Shown here: positions 9,047-17,612 of the stretch, piece by piece
How positions within the stretch are numbered: position 1 is the stretch's first letter
Layout of the letters: each line of letters starts with the position of its first letter
Assembly: GCF_000472925.1 (NCBI RefSeq)
Contig: NZ_KI421480.1
Span: forward strand, 38,920-102,919
Source: Bradyrhizobium sp. Ec3.3
GTDB lineage: Bacteria; Pseudomonadota; Alphaproteobacteria; Rhizobiales; Xanthobacteraceae
DNA length: 64,000 nt
Direction: 5' to 3'
Notes under the pieces: generated by a model
What the model was told of the DNA's origin: nothing
What the model saw: the letters and a program-made list of their open reading frames with translations, nothing else
The model's database searches: none
Made by a program: the position numbers and the translations under genes

Positions 9047-10903
9047 CTATTTCCCGATCTCTAGAATGTGCTCGTGGAGGCGACCGGAGTTGTCTAGGTC
9101 GACCATTCGGATCACGGTCGTCTCCTGGTCTTCCTCATCGTATAAGGCGGACGCCAGCCTCACGGCGAAGTGGCGGATTTCTTGGTGGCATTGTCTGGAG
9201 AAGCTGGAGGGCAATGAACCGCTCGAGACGCGCTTCAGGTACTCGAACAGCAAGGGGGTGATGATCAACCGCGGTAGCTCCCTTGAGGTCCCCTTCTCGA
9301 GCACGGCGAGCGCTGGACAGGATCGGTTTGCATCGTACTGGAGTTGGACGCGCGCCCAGCTACTTGGCACAACGCCCAGCGGCTCGCCCATCGCGAGTCG
9401 TCCGCCGTTTCCGTCTGCGCGTCCGACCACGCCTGTGACCCAGAGTTTCTCGCCATCGCTGGCCATCAGTCCGGTGAGCGTCCTGTTTATGCCCAAGACG
9501 ATCTGCCTCAACGCGTCGCCGGACGCTTGCCCAGCCTTCAATGCAGCACACAGTTGCTCGTATTCGCCGGCATGGCGGAAGACGGTAAGTCTCCAGGGCG
9601 ATAGGCCGCTGCTGGGCGAACCTTGGTCGCCAAGCTTGAAGAACAACCTGCGCCGCTGGGCCTGAAGCGCGGCCCGAAGTTCGTCTGCCTCGTGCCCGTT
9701 GTTTCGGTCCGACCCACGCTTCGCATAGTGATCGAGGGGGCCATTGAAGATCCGATCGCCGTAGATTCTGTCATTCTCGAATAGCGAAATCCTCACCGGA
9801 TTACTTTCGTCCCGAGCCAGGAGAAGCGCGTCGATTTCGTTGTCGGTTTCCGCCCCGATCCCGAGCGAGGAGACCAACGCGAAGAATGGATTCTTTCGTC
9901 GTTTCTCAGGGTCGCGAATGTTGGCACCGCACGCGTTGTCGTAGGGATTGGTGTACTTGTAGAGCGGCGTCTTGGCCTTCAGGATCACAGCGCAGTTAAG
10001 CAGCGGTCGCGATGGCTTCTGAGAGAAGCCGAGCAGCACGTTAACGATAAGCATCAGCAAGTAGCGGATCGGTATGTGCTGATCGTTAGCGGCGGCAAGT
10101 CGAACGAGCGTCTTGATGCGCGCACGAAACGCCGTGCTTCCGTTGGCTCCAACCAGGAGAGATCGGTTGCACCTGATTGGGCACGGGTTGGTCGTATCAA
10201 CGGCGCGCGGGCAACTGGCGCAGCCATTCTCCCAATCGGGATGGTCGAGCACTGCATCGAGCAACGCGTCCAGGGATTCTTCTCCCAGGGTACGGCTCAG
10301 GTTGAACATCGAAAACGCGAAGGTCGGCCGGGGGTGTTCCCTCCCGGATCGCATCATCTCGATCATCTCGCGATAGATCTCGAGGCAGAGTGCTGCGGTT
10401 TCGGTCCCGTCGGATGCGGCCGCCGCGAAGGAATCGAGAAGTTGCCCGTCGTTGGCGGCCATGAGAAACACGGTCTCGGGCTGTGCAGATCGGATTGCTG
10501 CTGCGGCAGCGCGCACCTGCGTCAACTTCATCTCGGCCGGCAATGCGCTAACGTCGCGGATTATCCTGAGCCTGCGGCCCGATGGCAGATCCCATTCAAT
10601 GATGCCGTCACGGTCCGCAGCCTCGCCCCACGCGGCTGTAGCAGCCGCGCTGTTCTCCACCAGGTCGACGAAGAACTTGCGCAGGTGAAACGTCTTCCCG
10701 TCTCCGGCGGTGCCAGTGAGTATGACGGTGCGCGGGTCGGCGCCCAGGAGGGCATCCCTGATGTCTTGCAAACGCGGAGGTGCGATTTCGATCGGTCGAC
10801 TGACGCCGAACTCTTCGACCAGCACGGGAGCGTGCTCGTCGACAAGTGCATCCGTTGCCGCGCTCGGGCCGTATTGCGAGAGGAAGTCGACGAAACGGGA
10901 CAT
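9047..10903 (-). CDS. sspF: SspF/DptF-like P-loop protein of the phosphorothioation restriction module
   Basis: The 618-residue product carries a clear Walker A motif, GTAGDGKT, at residues 64-71, so it is a P-loop NTPase. A cysteine cluster, C228-x2-C231-x9-C241-x3-C245, looks like a zinc-binding knuckle. DptF/SspF proteins of phosphorothioation restriction systems are P-loop proteins in this position, and the gene is followed directly by sspG and sspH. The inferred role is ATP-driven action of the F-G-H restriction complex in the cytoplasm. The ATG at 10903 lies 7 bp after the sspD stop and the stop is 4 bp before sspG. The ribosome site is weak, which fits coupled translation. Exact subfamily naming needs a profile search. 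Confidence 0.78.
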   Translation of the reverse strand: MSRFVDFLSQYGPSAATDALVDEHAPVLVEEFGVSRPIEIAPPRLQDIRDALLGADPRTVILTGTAGDGKTFHLRKFFVDLVENSAAATAAWGEAADRDGIIEWDLPSGRRLRIIRDVSALPAEMKLTQVRAAAAAIRSAQPETVFLMAANDGQLLDSFAAAASDGTETAALCLEIYREMIEMMRSGREHPRPTFAFSMFNLSRTLGEESLDALLDAVLDHPDWENGCASCPRAVDTTNPCPIRCNRSLLVGANGSTAFRARIKTLVRLAAANDQHIPIRYLLMLIVNVLLGFSQKPSRPLLNCAVILKAKTPLYKYTNPYDNACGANIRDPEKRRKNPFFALVSSLGIGAETDNEIDALLLARDESNPVRISLFENDRIYGDRIFNGPLDHYAKRGSDRNNGHEADELRAALQAQRRRLFFKLGDQGSPSSGLSPWRLTVFRHAGEYEQLCAALKAGQASGDALRQIVLGINRTLTGLMASDGEKLWVTGVVGRADGNGGRLAMGEPLGVVPSSWARVQLQYDANRSCPALAVLEKGTSRELPRLIITPLLFEYLKRVSSGSLPSSFSRQCHQEIRHFAVRLASALYDEEDQETTVIRMVDLDNSGRLHEHILEIGK

Positions 10904-10910
10904 GGCGGCC

Positions 10911-11726
10911 TCAGAGGTGACAAATCGCGCAGCCGGCGTCGTCGGCTTTGGGCTTCATCGCACGCCGGGGCAGCGCTTCGAGCTCTACCAGAGAGCGGCC
11001 GTCGACCCAGGTGTAACCGCGGCTGCTGCTCGTTTGCTCGTACCCCTTCGCCCTTTCGAAGAGCTCGGGATGTCGTTCCTTGAGGCCCTGCCACTCGCCA
11101 ATCTGTTGATAGAAACAGAAATAGCAACCCGATCGGCTGCGCCATTCGTAGTAGCCCGGGGCGCCGAGCCCGCTATCGTCTAGCAGACGTTGGACATCCG
11201 CGAGGCGCAGCCCATGATCCTTGAATGGGTACACGGGCACGATGTTGGGCTGTTCCGAAAGAAGCACCGGCTTTCCATTGCCCGTGTACCCCGCACGGTC
11301 CTCGTCCGACCGTATCGCGATGTATGAGTACGCTGGATCCGAGCCGATGAATTGCTCATAGGGATGGATTTTCAGCATGCGGGTGCACCAGCGCGATCGG
11401 GCGCTGGGCAGGAAGCCGGCGAAATGTTCGTACAGCATCACGTCGAACGCGGTCCGTCCTAGCTTCGACTTTAGCTGAAGCAGTTCAAGAGCCGTGATCC
11501 GCCGAATCTCTCTACCAAGGACGTGCTCAAGACGATCTAGGTATTCGTAGGTTTCCGGCAATTCGGCGCCCGTGTCGCAAAAGGCAAATTCGAAGTTCGC
11601 CTGCGGGTATTTCTGCGACAGATAGACTGCCAACGCGGTAGAGTCCTTGCCGCCCGATAGCGGCACGATGTGTCGGCGGGAGCTGTCCGACATCGCATCG
11701 TCAAAACGTGCTGGCGTAATGTTCAC
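10911..11726 (-). CDS. sspD: SspD: PAPS-reductase-like sulfurtransferase of DNA phosphorothioation
   Basis: This is a PP-loop ATP-pyrophosphatase of the PAPS reductase family, related to DndC/SspD, which adenylates or otherwise activates DNA for sulfur insertion. With the GTG start at 11726 the PP-motif SGGKDS falls at residues 24-29. Cysteines follow in WCTRMLK, GCYFC and a C-terminal GCAIC, which could hold an Fe-S cluster as in DndC. I prefer GTG 11726 because it overlaps the sspC stop as GTGA and has GGAG seven bases upstream; ATG 11693 is the alternative. A longer reading frame back to 11882 would overlap sspC heavily and is unlikely. The product is about 271 residues. It should receive sulfur from SspA and act with SspB and SspC. 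Confidence 0.9.
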   Translation of the reverse strand: MNITPARFDDAMSDSSRRHIVPLSGGKDSTALAVYLSQKYPQANFEFAFCDTGAELPETYEYLDRLEHVLGREIRRITALELLQLKSKLGRTAFDVMLYEHFAGFLPSARSRWCTRMLKIHPYEQFIGSDPAYSYIAIRSDEDRAGYTGNGKPVLLSEQPNIVPVYPFKDHGLRLADVQRLLDDSGLGAPGYYEWRSRSGCYFCFYQQIGEWQGLKERHPELFERAKGYEQTSSSRGYTWVDGRSLVELEALPRRAMKPKADDAGCAICHL

Positions 11727-14700
11727 GAGCGTGCTCCGAAATTTGCGACCTGGCGCGCTTCTCGATGGATCATCCGTGCCAGCATTCTTTCCAGTTCGAC
11801 GATCCGATTCTTCACAATCGGTGCCAGGCGCCCGTCGGGGAGCTCGGATGCCAAGGCGGCATCTTCGATCCTGGCACGGCATTCTCTAACCAACATGGCG
11901 AACTGCCCGGACGTCGAGTCTTGCCATTGTTCGACTCCTCTTTGCAGGAGGACAGAGCTAACCGCCCGCGCAAGGCTTTGGGGGGTGTAGCGCCCATTCG
12001 TGGTATCGCGGGCGGTCCGCAGGATGGCTCGGTCGGTCATCCGGAGATCATCACGCCGGACCAAGGCATCCACGTCAAAACACGAGACCCAGTTCTGGAG
12101 AGACGATACTGCGTCATCTACGGCGCCGACCCGGAACGTTGAACCGATGATCCGCACTGCCTCATCCAGATATCCTTCCAGAACGGCATCAAGCTCATTC
12201 CGGATGCGCTCTACTGCCTGCGCCACTCCGTCTAACAGGCCGTTCTGGCTGTACATAGCCGGCAAAGTGCTCAGAAAGAGACGGCCAGGGTCCTGTTCTT
12301 GGAGGATTTCGCGCAGAAATCGCTGCGTATCTGGTGAAAGTCGCGTGGACTGACGAGCGCCGTCCGGAAGTGTGGCCTTCCACTGAATGAAGGAATCGTA
12401 GGCGAACCGCAGCACCTCGTCGTCATCCGAAGGGCGTTGGTGCGCGAGAACGTACGCAAGCTCGGACAGGTAGAGCACAGTCTTTGGAGAGGAATCGTGA
12501 ACCTCGATTGTATGTCGGTCGGGCTCGACGAACATCTTGCTCGACTCGAACCCCAATATGTCGCGGACGTAGACACCCTCCGTCCTTAGAGATACGACCT
12601 TGGCAAAAGCGCGATAGCCGGCCATGACGAGGATGGGAATCACGCCCAACGGCAGACCGATCGGCGGTGACGCCAGCTGGGACACGATGTCGGAGAGCGG
12701 TCGCGGGCCAGCGCTCGGCGTCGTGAAGAAGCGTTCGACGAGAGACCATGCACCGCGGAGAGCACGATCCTTGATTTCATTCGGCTCCGCGAACCCCCAG
12801 CGGCCATCGGCAAGCCGGTGCAGTCCAGTGCGCTCCAGCACCGTGCGATATACTGATGCTTCGACTGACCCGTCCTGCTCCGGGTAGCCGAAGCGAGGCT
12901 GAGAAAAGCGCTCCATGGATCGCATGAGAATTCGTACGCGCGCCGTGCTCATCTGCCGAGATATCCGCTGCCTCATCAGCTGATCGTTGTTGATGCGGGG
13001 GCTGTCTGGGTACCAGGCGTCCAGTAGGTCCGAAGCGGCCACAGAAGCAGGACGGTCGGCCGTGACGTCGAGGCGGCGGCCGCCGTTGTGCCAGTTGGCA
13101 TCTCCTCCCCGTTCGCTTGTAAGCCGATAAAGAATCGAGGCGAGCTGCCGACGCGCAAGGGCCAGCAATTCGTTCAACTCCTGGCGAACGAGCGGATCTT
13201 GGGAGACGAACGCCTCGTCCTGCTGGAGGGCCTCAAGCGAGCCCAGCTCAAGTGCCGCCTCGAAAACTGCAAGCGGCTTGCGCGGATAAACTATGACTTG
13301 GCGATGCGCGGAGGGCGATGTTTTTGCCAACCGCTCGGATTCTGCGATCCCTTCGGGGTTGTCGGCAATCACGAACAGGACCGATCCCCAGCTCTGCCAG
13401 TCCGGCTCCTTGATAGCTTCGGCAAGCCCCGCAGGTAGGATGTAGGACCCGGAGAGGTAGCGGGCCGTGCCGAATTTAGTGTTATGCCGCGGGGCCCGTA
13501 GTACCGGAGCCGGATGGCGGGCGTTCAGGAAATCCAACAGATTGAATTGGTCCGCGCGCCGGGCACATTCGTCGGCCACGCGTGCCGGGATATCGATATC
13601 GATGCCGTGCCAAATCGATACGTCGTCGTTGGTCTGTCTGTAGACCAGCAGCTTACGGCCGAGGAGCGCCTTCATGGCCGAACTCACTGCGTCCACTGGG
13701 ACGCCGCGCGATGCTACTGCGGTGATCAAGGCGTCCTTGGTCAGCTTGCGCCGCTCGCCGCTCGCCCCGAGTTGAAAAAGGCACGTCGCCGCGAGCAGTT
13801 CGCGTTCGAGTTCGTTTTCGGCTTTTGCACGGGCGCTTTCGGTTTCTAGCCAACGCCGCTGCGCCCCGCCGGGTCCGACGTCCGCCCGCATCGACTCCGA
13901 GAAGTAGCAGTAGACTTCTTCGACCCCTACAGGGGCCGACATGTCCGCCGCATGCAGGAAAGAGAAGATGCTGCGCTCGTTTTGGCCGATTCTGGCCACG
14001 ACTTGAGGCAGCACCTGTAACGCGCCAGCGCTCAATGGATGTGCCAGCTTGATGAGGTCCGCGAGCTCGGGGCCGGGGCGCTGCCCGTCGAACCAGCCCG
14101 CCTGCGAGGCGACCATGGACACGACCTTCGCGATCGATCCGGAAGCAGCGGTATTCCGCGGGCGCCGCTGCGCTGCCGCAGAAGCAACAAGGGAGTACAG
14201 TTCCTTGCTGTCTTCGACGAACCTGAGCTGACGAAAACGCCCTTCGACCTTCCGCCATTCGTTGCGCGACGTTTGGTTGAGCCTGCCGGCGTAGGCGAGT
14301 AGATTCTGATGCAACAAGACCGTGAGGCTGGCCTCAGGTTTCTGCGCGCGGGAGATCCATTCGGCAAGGCGCTGAACCTGATCAAGGTCGCGCGCGCGCC
14401 CCTCGGCCGCAAGCCCTTCCAGATGACGTCCGAATTCGTCCCAGATAATCGCAACGCGATCTACCCGCAGTTCATCGGCGATCCAGCTGAGCAGTTTGTC
14501 GAGGTCCGTGATGCGCCTCGGAGCGCCGCTGGAGCTTGCGATTGCGTCGACCAGGTCCGGCACATAGCCGGCCAGATTCACGACCAATCCCTTGGCGCGG
14601 GAGTTCAGACGCGCCCGCGCTTTAGTATGTAACGAGGGTGCGACGGCTTTGAGCTTGGATAGAACAGGCTGCACCGCTTCCCGGGCGCGCGCATCGTTAC

Positions 14701-14896
14701 GCACGATCAACGCGCCAATTCCGGCCGCAAGCGACTTGCCGCTTCCGTAGGCGGCAATGACGATCGAGGCGTCGTTCCCCAACACGGCATCGACAACGGC
14801 AACGGATCGCTTGGTGGGATGATAGTGGCTGAGCCGCTGCGGATGGTCGAGGTCCGCCCTCAGATTAACGGCGCGGTACAGATTTGGCGAGCTCAT
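11723..14896 (-). CDS. sspC: SspC: large ATPase of DNA phosphorothioation
   Basis: From the ATG at 14896 the protein is 1057 residues. A P-loop-like stretch AAYGSGKS lies at 48-55 and a Walker B-like VAIIWDEFG about 100 residues later. The rest is long and helical in character without motifs I can name. In the SspABCD system SspC is the ATPase working with the SspB nickase and SspD in putting single-strand phosphorothioates into DNA. The start is chosen because the ATG overlaps the sspB stop as ATGA and has GGAG seven bases upstream; a start 13 codons further upstream would run into sspB. The 3' end overlaps sspD by 4 bp. The first Gly of the classic P-loop is replaced by Ala, worth noting but probably tolerated in this family. 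Confidence 0.85.
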   Translation of the reverse strand: MSSPNLYRAVNLRADLDHPQRLSHYHPTKRSVAVVDAVLGNDASIVIAAYGSGKSLAAGIGALIVRNDARAREAVQPVLSKLKAVAPSLHTKARARLNSRAKGLVVNLAGYVPDLVDAIASSSGAPRRITDLDKLLSWIADELRVDRVAIIWDEFGRHLEGLAAEGRARDLDQVQRLAEWISRAQKPEASLTVLLHQNLLAYAGRLNQTSRNEWRKVEGRFRQLRFVEDSKELYSLVASAAAQRRPRNTAASGSIAKVVSMVASQAGWFDGQRPGPELADLIKLAHPLSAGALQVLPQVVARIGQNERSIFSFLHAADMSAPVGVEEVYCYFSESMRADVGPGGAQRRWLETESARAKAENELERELLAATCLFQLGASGERRKLTKDALITAVASRGVPVDAVSSAMKALLGRKLLVYRQTNDDVSIWHGIDIDIPARVADECARRADQFNLLDFLNARHPAPVLRAPRHNTKFGTARYLSGSYILPAGLAEAIKEPDWQSWGSVLFVIADNPEGIAESERLAKTSPSAHRQVIVYPRKPLAVFEAALELGSLEALQQDEAFVSQDPLVRQELNELLALARRQLASILYRLTSERGGDANWHNGGRRLDVTADRPASVAASDLLDAWYPDSPRINNDQLMRQRISRQMSTARVRILMRSMERFSQPRFGYPEQDGSVEASVYRTVLERTGLHRLADGRWGFAEPNEIKDRALRGAWSLVERFFTTPSAGPRPLSDIVSQLASPPIGLPLGVIPILVMAGYRAFAKVVSLRTEGVYVRDILGFESSKMFVEPDRHTIEVHDSSPKTVLYLSELAYVLAHQRPSDDDEVLRFAYDSFIQWKATLPDGARQSTRLSPDTQRFLREILQEQDPGRLFLSTLPAMYSQNGLLDGVAQAVERIRNELDAVLEGYLDEAVRIIGSTFRVGAVDDAVSSLQNWVSCFDVDALVRRDDLRMTDRAILRTARDTTNGRYTPQSLARAVSSVLLQRGVEQWQDSTSGQFAMLVRECRARIEDAALASELPDGRLAPIVKNRIVELERMLARMIHREARQVANFGARS

Positions 14897-15804
14897 GGGG
14901 AGACTCCAATCCGGTCGTAGTGACGAGCAAGCCAATACTCAGGCGGTTTATGGGCTGCGCGTAGCCGTCTTTCGGCTCCGAGTCGTTCGAAGGCTACTCC
15001 ATTTCGGGTGTAGGCTCGCGCGGCTTCTGTCGACGCTGCATCAAGGGTCTCGGCGTGCATGTTCAGGATGCGCCCCGGACCATGTCGCCAGGTCGCGAGC
15101 TCGTTGACGCTGACGGCCTCCAGTCCTGCGGCTTGCCCCAGCTTGGAAGCGAACGCCAACAGGAGTTCGATGGGAATTCCGTCTTGCGGCGACAGCTTTT
15201 CGAAGCGGCGCGTGTCATGATGATGCACGACCAACCCGAGGTTCAATAAAGGGCACAGGGTGCCGTCTTCCGGATCCTGCAGCTTTCCGTACTCGTCGGC
15301 GTAGCTTGCGAGAACGCATGAGACGTCGCGGTGAGCCATTTCAGTGCTGGGTGGCTTGGTGGCTCTTTCACGTAGGTGCCGCTGGTAGGCATCTACGCAC
15401 TCCGTCCGATCGAAATTCCGCTGCTGAAAGTCATTGAAGAACCACCCGAAGACGGAGCCAGCTCTCGTGGCGAGCGCCATGTGGACAAACCACCATGAGG
15501 CGGGGAATTCGAAGTAAGGGTCTCGCTCGGCGATCACGGCGCCTGTCGGCGAGACCGACAACTGACGCGATCGGCCCTGAGGAGTGACCGATGCGACTCC
15601 AGACGCCTCCAGCCAGTACGACAGTGACTTCACCATCTTGCTTCCGAGTCCAAGCGCATCGGCCGTTTCGAGGTCGGCTTGAAACCCGCGGCCGTCTTGC
15701 TGAATGCGCGCCAGCCCTTTGCTCAGCCAGCCATGACGGATCGCGAACGTCTCGTGACGTCCGTACTCAAAACGCTGCAGCGAAGAAGCATTCGCCGACT
15801 TCAT
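14893..15804 (-). CDS. sspB: SspB: DUF4007 family protein of DNA phosphorothioation
   Basis: This 303-residue protein begins with a pattern typical of DUF4007 (FAIRHGWLSKGL near residues 20-31, then short blocks on metabolism of 'ADALGLGSKMVKSLSYWLEA'). DUF4007 proteins sit in phosphorothioation loci, and SspB is reported as a DNA nickase needed for single-strand sulfur incorporation. Catalytic residues are not obvious to me from sequence. The gene overlaps sspA by 4 bp (ATGA at 15804-15801) and sspC by 4 bp (ATGA at 14896-14893), so A, B and C are translationally coupled. No signal peptide or membrane segment is present, in line with a cytoplasmic DNA-acting protein. Confidence 0.88.
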   Translation of the reverse strand: MKSANASSLQRFEYGRHETFAIRHGWLSKGLARIQQDGRGFQADLETADALGLGSKMVKSLSYWLEASGVASVTPQGRSRQLSVSPTGAVIAERDPYFEFPASWWFVHMALATRAGSVFGWFFNDFQQRNFDRTECVDAYQRHLRERATKPPSTEMAHRDVSCVLASYADEYGKLQDPEDGTLCPLLNLGLVVHHHDTRRFEKLSPQDGIPIELLLAFASKLGQAAGLEAVSVNELATWRHGPGRILNMHAETLDAASTEAARAYTRNGVAFERLGAERRLRAAHKPPEYWLARHYDRIGVSP

Positions 15805-17036
15805 TGATCTATCCTTCTGACGACGGAATTCACGATGTCGGCCGCGTCTCGCGCGTCCTCGTCGGTGTTCAAGACAGAGAACGAGAAGCGCAGGCTGGAA
15901 AAGGCGTCGCGTTCGCTCAGGCCCATTGCCCTAAGAACGCGAGATGGCGCAGGGCGGCCGCTCGAGCACGCGGATCCTTGTGATGCCATCACACCGGCGG
16001 CATCCAGATGCGCCAGAAGTTGCATGCCGTCCATTGAGTTGAACTGTAGATTGGATGTGTTGGAAACGCGGGCAGCCTCACCACCGTTTACGTGGACCCT
16101 TACACTGCTGCCGTCGCTGACGATGGCCTCGAAGCTGTCCCGGAGCCGGCGCATGTGATCCTGGGCTTCGTCGAACATTTCTGTTCGGATGCGGGCCGCC
16201 ACGCCCAGGCCGACCAGACCGGGCACGTTAACCGTCCCCGAACGCAAACCACGCTCCTGACCCCCGCCCAGTATCAGGGGTCGCAGATCTATCCGGTCGT
16301 CAATCACCAGTGCTCCCGTGCCGAGGGGGCCATGGATTTTGTGTCCGGAGAAGCTGAGTGAATTGACCAAAGCCGCCCATCGATCCAGTCGGATTCGGCC
16401 GACCCCTTGAGCAGCATCCAAGTGTACGAAGGCCTCAGGGCGAACCGCACGTACAGACTGGACAACTTCATCGACAGGCTGAATCACGCCGGTCTCGCTG
16501 TTGACGGCCTGCAGCAGGAGGATGATCGGCCCCCTAGCCTCGAGAGCCTTTTCTCGGGCACTGTCCGGATCAACGCGTCCGCAGGAGTCAACCTTCAGCC
16601 ATGAAACCCTGTCCGAGCCCCAATTGAGGAGCGGCTCAATCACCGAGGCATGTTCGACTGGCGCAACCAGAAAGGTGGAAGTTTGCTGCGGAAGAAATGA
16701 GCCGATTACGGTATTATTTGCTTCAGTGCCGCCGGAGAGAAATATGATGCTCTCCGGATCCATGCCGCCGATCAGTTGTGAAACGTTGTCGCGGGCGGCT
16801 TCAACCAATCTTCGGGCCGCGGCTCCGCTTCCATGTGCGCTTGCAGGGTTTCCGACATTGGACCGCATCACGTCAGATACGGCTTCGATCACTGATCTCA
16901 GCGGCGCCGCCGTAGCGTTCGCGTCCAAATAGATGGCATGCCTCTCCGAGCCTAGTCCGTACAGGCTTCCTCGTAGTCCTGCCCGGGCGGATTGGACCGG
17001 CGTTTTGCCCCGAAAGGATTCTATAGCGCTAAGCAC
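15801..17036 (-). CDS. sspA: SspA: cysteine desulfurase (NifS/IscS-like), first gene of the ssp operon
   Basis: The 411-residue product is a class V aminotransferase-fold cysteine desulfurase using PLP. It opens with YLDANATA, carries the PLP lysine in SFSGHKIHGPLG, a substrate-binding block GGGQERGLRSGTVN, and the catalytic cysteine in GSACSSGRPAPS. It would release sulfur from L-cysteine as a persulfide and pass it to SspD. Being inside a phosphorothioation operon it is called SspA rather than a housekeeping IscS; a DndA name would be equally fair on enzyme type alone. The GTG at 17036 is preceded by a perfect GGAGG eight bases upstream, making it the best start. The stop overlaps sspB. The promoter must lie in the 576-bp gap upstream. 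Confidence 0.92.
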   Translation of the reverse strand: MLSAIESFRGKTPVQSARAGLRGSLYGLGSERHAIYLDANATAAPLRSVIEAVSDVMRSNVGNPASAHGSGAAARRLVEAARDNVSQLIGGMDPESIIFLSGGTEANNTVIGSFLPQQTSTFLVAPVEHASVIEPLLNWGSDRVSWLKVDSCGRVDPDSAREKALEARGPIILLLQAVNSETGVIQPVDEVVQSVRAVRPEAFVHLDAAQGVGRIRLDRWAALVNSLSFSGHKIHGPLGTGALVIDDRIDLRPLILGGGQERGLRSGTVNVPGLVGLGVAARIRTEMFDEAQDHMRRLRDSFEAIVSDGSSVRVHVNGGEAARVSNTSNLQFNSMDGMQLLAHLDAAGVMASQGSACSSGRPAPSRVLRAMGLSERDAFSSLRFSFSVLNTDEDARDAADIVNSVVRRIDQ

Positions 17037-17612
17037 CTAGTGGACCTCCAAGGGGTGGAACTCATCAACCTGGGTGCGGCAAGCCGCCAGACCGCGCCAA
17101 AGGTGTCCTTCGCGGGCGTCTCTGAGACGCGCGACGGTCCTATCTTTAGGCATGAGCCTACCCCCAACCCTTCGGACCCAGCGTCGTGGCGCTCGGCTCC
17201 GGCGCGTTTTCAGCCAGTGCTAGTTTTTGGAGGCGGTGATGCTGTCCTCCAAGACCGGCTGCTTTATCGATTTCGGTACACCAATTGAATTTGTCGCAAA
17301 GGAACTGCCGCCAATCTTGGTAGTTCGCCTCCGACTTCCGCAAGGGTTGAGTCCTTCGTCAAGCGCAATCAATATAGTATTCAATTTAGTCGTTCCCCCC
17401 TTCGGGATTGTTCCCGATCGCAGGGACTAGGGACCCTTGGAAGCTCCTATCGCCACTTCCTTTTTGCCTTTCGCCGCTCCAGGTATTTCCTTGCCGGTCT
17501 TCCATGACGGTCCAGGCGGCCCGCCTCTCGAGCACGCCGGGCCGCTCAGGCGGCCCGGCTTTCTGTCCAAAATTTTGCCGAGCGCCTTAGGCGCGAGTCG
17601 TCCTAGTGTGTG
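17037..17612. promoter_or_regulatory. Intergenic region upstream of the ssp operon
   Basis: This 576-bp stretch separates sspA from the upstream gene, which is transcribed in the same direction. It holds the GGAGG ribosome site for sspA (about 17045-17049) and should hold the operon promoter, but I cannot point to convincing -35 and -10 boxes. Near 17504-17560 there is a GC-rich palindromic stretch (GGCGGCCCG and CGGGCCGCTC) that could terminate or attenuate transcription. No coding frame here is convincing. Confidence 0.4.
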
